This document shows positions 45,717 to 57,684 of a stretch of 64,000 nt of DNA, one piece after another. This DNA is from Glandiceps talaboti (Eukaryota > Hemichordata > Enteropneusta > Spengelidae), in NCBI RefSeq assembly GCF_964340395.1, contig NC_135568.1:9782776-9846775 (forward strand). The letters run 5' to 3'. The position numbers and the translations under genes are program-made. Below the pieces are notes generated by a model. The model worked only from the letters and a program-made list of their open reading frames with translations. It had not been told where the DNA came from and did not search any database. Within the stretch, counting starts at the first letter, position 1; each line of letters opens with the position of its first letter.

Positions 45717-46117
45717 GCCCGCTCAACGAAAACTGCCTACAGCAATCCGTAATCTACCAAGCAGCCGTCACACGCAAGGACAACTCCATTACAGAAACAT
45801 ACATCGGGCTCACAGAAAACGAGTTTAAGACAAGGTACAGAAACCACACAGCATCATTCCGACACACTAAACATAGGAACTCTACGGAACTCAGCAAACA
45901 TATCTGGACCCTCAAGGATAAAAACATCGACCACTCCATTTCCTGGCGACGACTTTCATCCCACCCAACCTACAATAGCGCAACCAAGAAGTGCAATTTA
46001 TGCCTCAAAGAAAAGTTCTTTATTATCTGCCGACCCGAACTATCCACATTAAATAAACGAAATGAACTTGTATCCTCTTGTCGCCATCGAAATAAAACAT
46101 TGTTGTGTAACACCTGA
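45716..46117 (+). pseudogene. Penelope-like element GIY-YIG endonuclease C-terminus (family 2)
   Basis: 133 codons stay open from the junction to a TGA at 46115-46117; there is no Met start, so it is a 5'-truncated end of a longer ORF. Diagnostic text: [33 protein letters not shown] (GIY-YIG core with catalytic Arg), then ELSKHIWTLKD and a Cys pair CNLCLKEKF. It is followed in order by a hammerhead ribozyme motif and a TA tract, the usual 3' layout of PLEs. Only the C-terminal part of the element is present. Confidence 0.82.
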
Positions 46118-46231
46118 CCCATCGCACACATAATTGACACCTTTTGTACAAACAAAAGCACCACTCAACACCCTAGGTAAATCCCGCCTTACACCACACG
46201 ATTTATACGAGGTATATTCAGTACATCAACA

Positions 46232-46273
46232 TCTCCTGACGAGTGATTTACTCACGAAACAGGCTTGTAGAGA
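46232..46273 (+). ncRNA. hammerhead ribozyme motif in PLE 3' region
   Basis: Core elements in order: CTGACGA (46236-46242), helix II GTGA/TCAC with a 5-base loop, GAAA (46256-46259), a short helix III (ACA/TGT around GGCT) and cleavage position A46269. Helix I pairs TCTC (46232-46235) with GAGA (46270-46273). All conserved core bases of the hammerhead fold are present. It lies 115 bp after the endonuclease stop codon. Confidence 0.75.
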
Positions 46274-46306
46274 CGAAAAACCCGACTTGATTTTCTTCTA
46301 CCCTCA

Positions 46307-46413
<107 letters not shown>

Positions 46414-46734
46414 GGTTTTACAAATGATTAGCCTGTCCTAATGAGATTAGATTGCGCCCCCAGCGGCTGATCTGTCAGTCAAACGAATGAAAAGACACCA
46501 ACGAAATAAGGTGTACCTATTAATTTATGGTTTGTCGAACATTGGACGTGGTCATCAAAGTAAAGAGCGGACAATAATTCCCCTCATTGTCAGTCACATC
46601 GCATTCTGTCTCAGGCACAAAACATGTCAATAAAAACAGCAGCATTGCTGCGACGCTGCAATATAATTTTATCATGTACATCACATTTAACTCTAACACA
46701 CTGTTTCACATTTAGGAACGAGCAGAATTTACAG

Positions 46735-46995
46735 AAAATGGGGCCATGAAAGAAAATGGGGGTACTAGGGGGGGGAGCATGAAAATTCTGGTGGTCTCAA
46801 CGGGGGGGGGGGGGGGGTGGATATTATGATCATGATTTGAACCAAATTAAACCTCAGGACCAGAGCTCGGAGTTGTTTACCGAGTACAATTGCAAAATTT
46901 CTGACGGCTTCGTCGCAGTAAGTTCCTAACCCTATATTTCATTATGAGGTGGGTGACTGCCATTACAATGTTTGTGTCACTGTGTGTGTGTATCT

Positions 46996-47047
<52 letters not shown>
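46735..47047. repeat. G-run / C-CT module, copy 1
   Basis: It contains GGGGGAGCATGAAAATTCTG, a 16-base G run, CATGATTT.AA..ATATTAAACC-like text, GTTTACCGAGTA and then a C run with CT repeats (46997-47047). The same order recurs at 57345-57625, so it is a dispersed repeat that carries its own simple-sequence ends. Confidence 0.7.
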
Positions 47048-47051
<4 letters not shown>

Positions 47052-47072
47052 TAAAATTAACAGCGCGTGTGT

Positions 47073-47092
47073 GTATATATATATATATACTA

Positions 47093-47167
<75 letters not shown>
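47073..47167. repeat. TA microsatellite
   Basis: About 95 bp of TA with one CTAG interruption, abutting the 3' end of the minus-strand hammerhead-bearing fragment. Confidence 0.9.
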
Positions 47168-47170
<3 letters not shown>

Positions 47171-47350
47171 GTTTTGAAAATTTGAACAAAAGTACTTGCT
47201 ATTGACCATACAGAACTGTTTCGTGAGGTGCGTATTCCTCACTCATCAGGGGTAGAATAAAAATATATATATATATATATAGTTTATATAGTAAAACTAT
47301 TACGCTCTGCCACTGCGGTATAGAGCACCGTCTTAGCAGATTGATACTCA
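47168..47350 (-). mobile_element. Penelope-like 3' terminal fragment carrying a hammerhead motif
   Basis: On the minus strand: a conserved-looking leader (GCAGAGCGTAATAGTTTTAC), a TA run, the hammerhead core and a tail ending TTCAAATTTTCAAAACCTGT that runs into TA repeats. It has the same order as the 3' end of the plus-strand PLE at 46.1-46.4 kb, but no coding sequence remains. It is 5'-truncated or a small non-autonomous hammerhead-bearing element. Confidence 0.6.
47204..47254 (-). ncRNA. hammerhead ribozyme motif, second copy
   Basis: On the minus strand: CTGATGA, a perfect 6-bp helix II (GTGAGG/CCTCAC) with an 8-base loop, GAAA, helix III ACAG/CTGT closed by TT, and A47209 as the cleavage base. 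Helix I is weaker: the closing pair is a U-C mismatch, followed by G-C, G-C and U-A pairs. The core is intact, so reduced activity is more likely than none. Confidence 0.72.
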
Positions 47351-47355
47351 CTGAG

Positions 47356-47356
47356 T

Positions 47357-47445
<89 letters not shown>
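47356..47445. repeat. TA microsatellite
   Basis: Long TA run with one CATATA interruption, immediately upstream (minus sense) of the PLE fragment. Confidence 0.9.
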
Positions 47446-47451
<6 letters not shown>

Positions 47452-50400
47452 TATATATGGCTATATATCACATGAGAGGGGGACTGGGAGACAGAACGGA
47501 TAGTCAAGCGAATGTGTGTGTCTACCTCAATACCTAAATGTTAAAATGTAGACACTAGTCATATACTAATGTACTGAAAGTAAAATTGGCGTCTTGGAGA
47601 CATTAATCATGTATTCAATTTTTTTTCTGTTATAATTGAATTCGAGAATTTTTTATTGAACTATAGATCTCACCGAATGCCTTTTATCAAACTAGTCAAC
47701 AATAATGCCAAGTTAACGTAATTTTGTAATAACCGATTTATTTTCTACGTAATTAGTTAAAATTGCTATTTTCGTTTTTCATGTATACTTCAGTCACGTT
47801 CACATCTCATTGCAATTGGTTGCTATGTTCGTAGTCTTTGTCTTGCGTCGAACTTGAAGACCAATTAGTGACACAAGATACTCTTAGTACCATAAACAGG
47901 AGGAGATTATTACATCTGCCCGTGAACAAAAGGTTTGGAACGTTCTTACTTGTATATGTACAAACGTGACAGTAAAGTAACGTTTTGGTGGATAACACGT
48001 GCACTCACAACTCGTGTCATGATCTTTCCCCTCTAACTGTTAAATACGACTAGCGTGTCTTTGTAATTGCTAGTGTTGAGTCGATTGGAGACAGCTGCCA
48101 TAACAACGACTAGATAGTCTCTAGTATTAACAGTGACAGTTGTATCATATCATAAGAAGGTTAGTACGGTGATAGCAATTTTTGCATGATATTGTGTTCT
48201 GCTTCCCCAGGAGGTATTTTTGTAAACTCGTGCTTTTTTTCCGTCAATTGTAAAACTTCTTAAAGGATACAGAGATAAGATTTCCTAGACGTGTCTGTGA
48301 CTGACGAATTCATCACCGACAGATTACCTTAATATCCTATAGTGCAATGTTGAAGTGCTATCTACATGAAAGCTCATCAAATAAAAATGTTGGAAACTGC
48401 AGTATCTTCGAATTTTGTAATAACCGATTTATTTTATACGCAATTCGTTAGAAATTGCCATTTTCGTTTTTCATGTACACTTCAGATTTGTCTGTATATT
48501 ACGGTTTTACGCATCAAATATATCTGCGTATGTTTAAGGTTTTATGTACGTTTCAAATATCTGTGTGCATATCGTTACCGTTTTAACAAATATACCTATG
48601 CATAATATACAGTTTTATGTACACTTGAAATGTGTATTTTTACCGTATGACGTGCAAATTGTCTGTTTTTCAAGTTTCGTAATTCAAGTTATTAAAAATG
48701 TCATGACGGGTGAAACTATTTTCTCCGTGCTTTGTAAAGTGAACAAATTTGTGATAGTGGGATCGCATCGTTTAAAATTATGCTTTGTTTTCATACTAAA
48801 ATAAACTGCAAATTAAGATCTTCGAACAGAATATATTATTTTTATTAGTGAGTGGACGGGAAACTATAAGCTGAAAGAAAAACCGTGAGAATAAAACTCT
48901 TTTTTTTTTATACATCTAAAACATTTTTTTAAATTTTTTTGTTTAAAAAATTAACTAGACCAATTAATTTGTTAACGAAATAGTCTCAAACTTGCAGAAT
49001 TTATTGGCTGTATTAGTTTGCTATGAACTACATCGTCTCAAAAATTGAAAGAGGAAAACGACAAGCTTGTCGACTACGGTTGGTGTTGCTATTTATAATT
49101 TTCACGCTAAACCACCGTGTGTCCTAGAGATCAAATAACTTGTTACAGTGCCATCTTTACAGTCTAGGCACAGACAACTAATCTTCTTAGTTGTCTGTGG
49201 TCTAGGCAACAATCCTATAACCAAATTTTCTGTAAGCCTCTAGCTGTAACTGGTGTTACAGTATTATCTCGTCGATCAGACACGTATACAATAGACACCG
49301 GTGGAAAGATAAACCCTTGCTAGACTAGATTAGGATAAAGTACACACTGTCTCACCCCTTGCCAGGTTAGGTGATGATAATACTGAGATAAAAGTGTACA
49401 CATTCGGATGGGGACACACACAACATGCAGATCTTTTTTTGGTCTTATCAGATGTGAGTTTAATTTTTGTTTAGTTTGTCCTGTATTTGGCTATCAGATG
49501 CAAATTATTGCTCCATATCATATTATCATTATCTTTTTTTTCTTTTCTTTTTATAAATGTTTGATACCTTGTATGTCTGTCAACTCAGTCCAGAATTTAA
49601 CCAAATTTGTTGTGACAAGATCATAAGCAGCATTTAGTTCAGCTTCTATGGTATTTTAATATCTCATTTGTAACCCTGCCTTCAAATTAATTTCTGTGTC
49701 ATTATGTTTGAACCGTGGGTTTATAATGGCCCAATGTAACTGCATGATTTAGCTGGCGTTTGGGGGCGCTCTTTCGTCTCCTTTTGAACACAACGTGCAC
49801 GTGTCTAAGCCAAGAGACATGTGCCAACTTCAGATAGACACTACTATAAAGTATTGAATATTTACATAAAACCCACCTGGTACGTATCACATTCGTGTTG
49901 ATTTGCGCCTTGTCGTGAGTGTATCATTTATTTTCGCTACAGAATGTCATTCGCTCACAAGAACATAAATATTTTTTTAAGAAGTCATTTTCACCAATCG
50001 TAATAAGCATTTTCAATTTTGGATCTTATTGGGCCGAATTTTAAATGTCATTTATTTTATTTTTCGTTTCCTTTTTGTATGGGTATCACTGTTTTGGTCT
50101 TCAATTGTCTACATTTTTTGGTGTGTGAATTGTATTTTGTCTCGATGGGATAAAACTAAAGAGAAATTGTCGAGTGAAGTGCAGAGCAAGGTAACGCGAC
50201 ATGACACAACACAACACAGCACAGCACAGCACAACACAATACAATATCGGCTTGACAGTAGTTATATATACCGTAATCTCTAGTCAAGTGCGTTTTCTAT
50301 ACGACCATATTGCCAATGGCAATGTTTTGGTTCATCCACACAGTATGATCATATGTGATATAGATACATACTGTATATAATGAGATGTGTATTGATTTTG

Positions 50401-50474
50401 TGTGCAATGTAAAATTTACAAAAACACTTATGTAGAGGACTCCTAGCACGAGATTGAGAACTTAAATTGATTTA
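47446..50474. other. non-coding stretch
   Basis: No exon is recognised. A short perfect hairpin lies at 49167-49197 (CACAGACAACTAA, 5-base spacer, TTAGTTGTCTGTG). A CACAA/CACAG pentanucleotide run lies at 50201-50243. TAACCGATTTATTTT followed by GTAATTAGTTA/GCAATTCGTTA-like text occurs twice (about 47731 and 48421), suggesting a small local duplication. Confidence 0.5.
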
Positions 50475-50868
50475 TTACGAGTACGGACTGCATTTGGGTA
50501 TAAAGGTAAACAATGTGCGATTAGAACCTGATTTGATCGAACGGTGCCGCTCGCCTGAGCGTATAAGTTGCAATAAATGACTTGCTGGATGGAAATCATC
50601 TTTTACAATTGTCTGCGCTCTTAAATTTTCTTTACTCGAGCGTTGCACAACTCATTAAGAGAAGGAAGTTGGCACCCAATGATGCTACTGGCAGTGCTAA
50701 TGATTCGATTGAGGCGTTTCCGGTTATCGACTATGGCATTGCCCCACCAAACTAGGATTGACAGTGTCAGGACACTTTCAGTTACCGCACGGTATAATTT
50801 GGCCAACAGTCCCTGGCTGACATGGAAGCTTCTCAGTCAATCTTTGCTGTGCTTTCTTCCTAAAATAT
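50475..50868 (-). pseudogene. non-LTR retrotransposon ORF2 C-terminal fragment
   Basis: Three overlapping frames on the minus strand together give RKKAQQRL, LRSFHV...LYRAVTESVLTLSI, WWGN, then TASSIIGCQLPSLNEL and FHPASHLLQLIRSGERHRSI. This is the region downstream of the reverse transcriptase domain in CR1/L2/Rex-like LINEs. Two frameshifts separate the pieces, so it is dead. The stop codon lies at 50475-50477. Only the last about 130 codons of the ORF survive. Confidence 0.75.
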
Positions 50869-51950
50869 ATTAGCGAATTTGACCATAGACCAAGGATCTA
50901 TATATACTACCGTATGGATTAGACGGTTACCGGGGATGATAAAACTACTTTCAGTAAATACAATATACGTAATTCTTCAGAATATAATAGTAAAATATTC
51001 ACATCTGTAGGTTCACGATCTTTTCATTCTGATTGAGGATCATAAACCACTTCGCACGATATCACTGCATAAGTCGATACTGGATTCTGTTGATATTTGA
51101 AATAATTGATATGTTATTTTTTTCTCATTTATTGATCTAACTTTGTCTTCCTTATCATCTGATAATAAATAAAATATGTAACAATTTGTTTAACCAGTTC
51201 CTCGATATTTTAGTCGTGACAAAATTTAACTTAAAAAATGTGTGAAATTACACCAACCGTATAATCACAGATTGTCACATAAAAACCGAACGATCAGAGA
51301 ACGATAAATTGATAATTGATATATGTGTCACAGATGACATATTTATATTTTCAGTAAACTGAATATTTTAACAACATCGCATGGCCTAGTTTGACTGAAA
51401 GGTCAAAAGACTGTCTCAAGGATATCGGATTTAGACCACACAGGATTCCAAGCATACTCGAATACATGAGACGACGGTCTGCATTTCATAAATATCTAGG
51501 ATTCATAGTGATCATTCATCAATGTTTTAAAATTACTTTTAGGGTATTATAACGCCCATGAAAACTCTATATGGAGTGCATTAATTATTTGGCCATTGGC
51601 CATGCGTTATGTATATTTAGACTTTAAGGACGTCACAATAAAGCACACTGAGACAGGCACTTCAGCTCAGATTTGGCAAGAGGACTTGGCTTCGCGGGAA
51701 GTCAATGAACGAGGCACTATGCTGGGTGTTTGCCTTCGTCTCGAGTGTAGATTTACACACAAACTGTGTAGTCTGAGCTAATTCCCTTTAAAGTTCAAGT
51801 GTGATCCTGGTACGTACATACAGAAGTTGAGTCAGATATGAGATATGAGAGTGATTCGGGTGTTATTACTTGGTCTATCAGCTGTGTGCGAAGAACAGCA
51901 GTAATATATGTATATTAGCTGGTACATTTTCAAGGTTTGTTGGGTTATTA
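50869..51950. other. non-coding stretch
   Basis: No feature recognised. The frame at 51596-51781 has no motif. Confidence 0.45.
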
Positions 51951-52345
51951 ATAGGCCTAAAAAAATAATTGGTTCCGGTTACCAGACCCCGCCTAGCTTT
52001 TCACTGCAGACCCTCAACGTTTTTTTTTAAATACGTATTCGAGAAAAAAATAATAAAATTGCAAAAATTGTGTGAAGTCTCACGACGAATAGTGGATGCG
52101 GAATCTGACGTCGACTTTAAAAATAAAATTGTTCTCCCAATCTGTAATGGCTGTACATCTTATAGGAAGAACTAAACAACACAGAGACTATTTGGTAAAA
52201 CAATGGAAAACCTGAAGTAGACACTCACACATGAAAAATGAAATAATTTAAAAATATCTTGTGACAAATCTGCCTACCCCACCTATTCTAATATTGAGCG
52301 TAATCTGACCCCACAGTTTCTTTTATTAGGTCTTAGTCTGATACC
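51951..52345. repeat. dispersed about 340-bp repeat, copy 2
   Basis: Inverse orientation relative to 39545-39895. It begins GGCCTAAAAAAATAATTGGT, then TCCGGTTACC, and ends near CTGCCTACCCCACC. An open frame at 51969-52175 is a by-product of the repeat. Confidence 0.65.
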
Positions 52346-52387
52346 ATTTCATGACTTACTTGTTGGTCAACACACATACGCGCATGT

Positions 52388-52506
52388 ATACATACATACA
52401 TACATACATACATACATACATACATACATACATACATAGAAATGCATACATGCAAGCTCACTTGCTCACTCACTCACTCACTCACTCACTCACTCACTCA
52501 CTCACT
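52388..52506. repeat. CATA and CTCA microsatellites
   Basis: CATA units (52388-52438) are followed after a short spacer by CTCA units (about 52460-52506). Confidence 0.9.
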
Positions 52507-52721
52507 AACATATACATATCACAGTCATTTTTTAGCTGAGAACTGGCAAAGCTTGTAATTGATATTGTGATCTACGCCGCTTGGAATAAATTATCCTACG
52601 GTATATAAGTATAGAGTCCGAAAAAATGAGTAAAATCATCGACGACTTTTGGATGTATTTACACAATGACTGTCATCGTGATAACGTGGGAGTTGGTTCA
52701 TGAATCACGTGTCTCACTATG

Positions 52722-52890
52722 CACTAGTCTTTGGTGCTTTGCTGAACTTTCTTCTGATACGATAAGCGATCGATGTTTGCTTTGAGGGCGGAAGGCCCGG
52801 ACCACTCTCGAAAGCGACCTTCGGTCGCTTGTCGTTTTGTATCGGAAGAACACCCGAGGTCTAGCAGTTAGACTAACTATGCACGTGCAA
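52722..52890. mobile_element. MITE, copy 1
   Basis: Ends ATGCACTAGTCTTTGGTGC and GGTCTAGCAGTTAGACTAAC, then TATGCAC form imperfect inverted repeats. Inside is the hairpin GCGACCTTCGGTCGC. It resembles the element at 53371-53537 in ends and internal motif but is more decayed. Confidence 0.55.
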
Positions 52891-53370
52891 TTTCCTGTAG
52901 GCTAGTGTATAGCACTACTCGTTCAGCATGTCCACGTGATATACTAGTAAAAACGATTGTTTGATAATTACGATGCTCATCAGAACTGCTGAAAGATTCG
53001 TACACACATGCAGTGTTTGAATCGTTGCTAACCCAATATGCAGGCCTTGTATTCCTTCGGTACGGGATGAAGTGGGCGAGTAAGAAACACAGGCACTTGT
53101 TTCCCGAGATATATATAATCTCGCTTAGGGGTTCAAAGGGGAGAGAACGGAGGACGTTAAGAACCAAGGAAAGAACCCTGGGGGAGGGGGGGGGGGCTGA
53201 AATGGGGCGTGGTGGTCTCTGAATGTGGAAATTCCATAATTTCTCTATCAGAACACTATAAAAAAATTATATTTAATATCGATAATATTGACGTGTTTAG
53301 GCAATTGTATATGAAAGGGGTAAAAATAACACGTGTTTCTGTGATCGCGCAAGTCGAGTGGTGCCGCGGG

Positions 53371-53537
53371 AGTGGTGCACTAGTCAAGCTGCTAGACCCC
53401 AGGCTTTCTTCTCAACACTCTGTTTCTGAAGGTGGCACTCCGATCGAGGGCGGACTGTCGCCCTCACTAGCTACCTTCGGTCGCCTTGACAGTTTCAAAC
53501 AAGCCCGAGGGGTCTAGCAGCAAGACTAGTGGTGCAC
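53371..53537. mobile_element. MITE, copy 2, with well-kept inverted termini
   Basis: GTGCACTAGTCAAGCTGCTA, then GACCCC at the left is matched by GGGGTCTAGCAGCAAGACTA, then GTGGTGCAC at the right. The arms are about 27 bp and the element about 167 bp. The interior carries GAGGGCGGACTGTCGCCCTC and TACCTTCGGTCGCC. No coding frame. The superfamily is not determinable by eye. Confidence 0.7.
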
Positions 53538-54224
53538 CTGTAAAATACTAATCCGGGGCACAAATAGTTGGAAACTGGAATACTGGCCAGTATTTTTGTA
53601 TCGACGTTGAGTAAGCAATCACACACAGAAATGGGAAATATGCAACTGGACTGAAGACTGGAGCAAAAGTGATGCCACGGGTTCCAGAACGTGAATCGGC
53701 TAATCTCAATAACAAAGGGAACTTGGTCAGTGTGACCTCCCATTGTACATGTATTTTTCCGTATACTATAAAAAGGTCGATGATCTATAACCTTGGCAGC
53801 CCATGGATACAATCGAGTTATAGAAATAACCACATTAACATAAAACGTGTATGATCTAGCAACGTTTAATATGTGTGTACACATGGTTTGACTTCACGTG
53901 TTCGAATTCATCAGGTGTGTCAAGGCTTTTGAACCGTGTTGTACGAGGTTTTGTTGTCTGAATGCGCCCCCCCCCCGGGGGTGTATGGGGGTTGTATTGC
54001 GGAACAAATTTTCTACAGGGGTACTGCCCTGGTTCCTAGCTTGTGTACTACGCTGTTGAGATACATTGTAAGCTGGTATATCTAGCCCTCAGATCAACAG
54101 GGCCAGGTCAAGAAGGAACGAAATGTTTAAACACTATATCGTAGTGAACAGGCTAACCTAGTTAAGCATTTATCAAACAGTTACCCCCATTTTATTTAAT
54201 TTTTTTTTTTTTTTCCTTTTTGGC
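53538..54224. other. non-coding stretch
   Basis: No exon is recognised. A C run (about 53954-53966) and a T run (about 54202-54215) are present. The minus-strand frame at 53495-53884 partly reads the MITE and shows no family motif. Confidence 0.45.
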
Positions 54225-54375
54225 AAAACAGTCACAGCTACGGTATACATAAGCAATGTTGACTATATTGTGAGCGCCTTGATCTCACAGGAGAATAGGT
54301 ACATTATTTATAAATTCACATCATCATTATTATCATTGTTATTTATTGTTATTATTATTGTTATTATTATCATTA
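54225..54375 (+). mobile_element. SINE 3' fragment
   Basis: CTTGATCTCACAGGAGAATA, then GGTACATTATTTATAAATTC, then an ATT-rich tail matches the end of the SINE at 13926-14241 (CCTTGAGCTCTCAGGAGGAA, then AGGCACATTATAAATTC). Only the 3' part is recognisable. Confidence 0.6.
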
Positions 54376-55844
54376 ATGAATAGGGATTGTTCGGCCATTG
54401 GGGGCGCTTTGTAGATACAGGTCATTATCCGATCTTTATTGCACAATTTCTTGTGTAATAAACATTGTTCTTGTTCTTGTTGGGGGGTCTTGTTCTTTGG
54501 GGTGGGTGGGAGGGGGTTTATTTTGTGAAACATGCTCGAACATCATTGGCTAGAATTCAAAGTTAGCAGTCACATTGAAAGCGTAATAGCGTGTGAGACA
54601 CATGTTATTACTATGGATTAGATGCAGTCATTCAGTATACTAAATTTATAAAACGTTAGGGAAAGCCGCCTACAAAGTAAAAATATTCGCCATAAAACGA
54701 CCACAGATTACGCCATAGCATGCATGCTTCGCAATAACATTGGGCCCATAGACCTACTAGTAGTATACCATTTTGATTTTTGAATATTTGCTTGTCCCCA
54801 AAACGAACGAAAATTCAAAAAAAAGTCAAAAGGACAGTTAAGATAGCTAAATAGTGTAGTATCGTTAATCCATCAAGTCTACAGTTAGGCCAAGTCTAAC
54901 TCAATAATTTGCACCCAGTAAAAAACAAAAAAACGTTATGTTTGAGCCACATGTGTGGCACATCTCCGTACACCGTAACCCCCCTTTCCGTTACATTTCG
55001 TGATCTTTATATAAATCGATAGTAGACCCACAATAACGAAGCATCAGAAAGCGAGTGAGGTACAACTTGAAGGTACAATATATCTTACTATCTTAAAAAT
55101 CAAATCTTTGGTATTTGACTGGGGCAGTAACTCCATCGGAATATCAAAATGCGTCTTTACAATTTTTAATTGTCAATATTTGACTATAAGATTGTACAGT
55201 GTGTTTTTTGTCGAATATTGGAAGTCGTTTTGCATATTTTTATCTATATATGGAGATATACATAAATACGATACATGAGAAACAAAATGTGTACACAAAA
55301 AACATACTACGCATCGATCGGATTACCGCTGCACATTGCTCACGTTGCGGTGGTGGCCGTCATAGAAATTCTAAAATCACGTTTACGTTTGCACGTGCTT
55401 GGCTATAGTCACGTTGACTTGAGTCACGGTAGTTAGTTTTAGATCAGAGATTATCCTTTAATACAAATAGAACGCTGCTGGGTAGTAATTCAATCCGATT
55501 AAAATGTAACAAAGATGTAACGAGATGTAAATGTAACACAGGGCAACCTTGAACATAGCTAGGGTGTGTTAGTGATATGAAGAGAAGAGCACAGCCAGCT
55601 ATGTACCAGCTGTGTGCCTAGGCCTCACAGCCCCGTTACAGGGTATATTTTTCCATAGCTCTGGTACATGGTTGTGAAAAATATGACTGTTGCATGGATG
55701 TGGAATATCGACTCTGTGCCACGACTTTTTTGCACATCCCCGTACCATAGCTGTGTACTTATCACACAGTTGTGCACATCCATGTGACAGCTATAATGGT
55801 GGAATAATACCCTGTTGTAACCCTTTTGTTGGCACAACTGAACT
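54376..55844. other. non-coding stretch
   Basis: No exon or repeat family recognised. The frame at 55199-55408 lacks motifs. Confidence 0.45.
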
Positions 55845-55891
55845 GATATTATGATAAGGTTCAGTAGTGCTATAGGCATGATGCGGTGTCT

Positions 55892-55963
<72 letters not shown>

Positions 55964-55965
55964 GC

Positions 55966-56003
<38 letters not shown>

Positions 56004-56440
56004 TTTAAACTCAAAAACTGCTAGACCGATTGCCCTGGTATTCGGTGGGGAAATTACTTTTGGTGTCTAGTGGGGGAATTATTCAAAGCAAAATGATCGC
56101 ATCACAGGTATGTGATTTGGGTAAAAAAATATCATTTTCATAACATAAATTTAAACTCAAAAACTAGTGGGCAGATTGGTAGGAAATTTAATGGGAACGT
56201 TCTTATGGGTGTGGAAATTAAGAACTTTTCATGACATGATGATTCCATAAGTAATATGCAAATTAGGTCTGAAATGTGTCTTTTGGGTAAAAAATATTTA
56301 ACAAAACTACTGAGCAGATTGGGCTGAAATTTAATGGTTTTCGTCAAAAATATATCTCAAAAAGATCTCCGTCAATGAGACTGATCCTTGGTGAGATGTT
56401 TCTAGAAATATTATCCTGCAGATTTCCTTCAAAATATTAG
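55845..56440 (+). repeat. modular tandem repeat, copy 2
   Basis: The leader GCACAACTGAACTGATA, then CAGTAGTGCTATAGGCATGA, then a GTCT/GT microsatellite (55887-56000) precedes at least three degenerate units with AAAACTGCTAGACCGATTG, TGATGATTCCATAAGTAATA and TGCAAATTAGGTC. It is homologous to 42593-43335 in the same orientation but has a far longer GTCT array. Confidence 0.75.
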
Positions 56441-57251
<811 letters not shown>

Positions 57252-57344
57252 ATGGTTTAAATTATGTCTACAATAGTAACTATGACAAGTGTATTTACTA
57301 CCTATTTGCATCATTGTACAAATCACTGGGATAGTGCGCATGAC

Positions 57345-57625
57345 AAGGCTGAGGTCAGAATTTATGGCGGCGGGGGGGGGAGAAATTAGGGGGCCATGTT
57401 AAAATCGAGGGTTCAAATGGGAGGGGGCATGAAAATTCTGATGGTCTGAAAGGGGGACCCCAAAAATATTTTTCTCATGATTTAAAACATATTAAACCCC
57501 AGGAGCGGTCGTTTACCGAGTAAATTAAAAAAAATTCTCCCTTCACCGCAATAAATTCTGAAGTGACAGCCTTGCGAATGTACTTATGTATGTCTTCTCC
57601 CCCCCCCCCCATCTCTCTCTCTCTG
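57345..57625. repeat. G-run / C-CT module, copy 2
   Basis: Same order as at 46735-47047: a G run, GGGGGCATGAAAATTCTGAT, CTCATGATTTAAAACATATT, then AAACCCCAGGAG, GTTTACCGAGTAAA and a C run with CT units. A shorter related piece (GGGGGGGCACGGAAATTCGT) occurs at about 57848-57960. Confidence 0.7.
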
Positions 57626-57684
57626 TATTTGTAAAGAAATCTCCCATTGCTATGTATGGACGTTGATTTCCACTGTTAGTTTAA

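Noticed and set aside
45403-45828. Plus-strand 141-residue frame
   Set aside because: It is the antisense of the reverse transcriptase fragment joined to an out-of-frame reading of the endonuclease.
47296-47345. Possible small structured RNA or tRNA-like element
   Set aside because: No consistent stem pattern; explained better as part of the PLE 3' region.
52966-52985. Third hammerhead (CTGATGAG on minus strand); also at 4378-4395
   Set aside because: No GAAA partner and no helix II within the needed distance.
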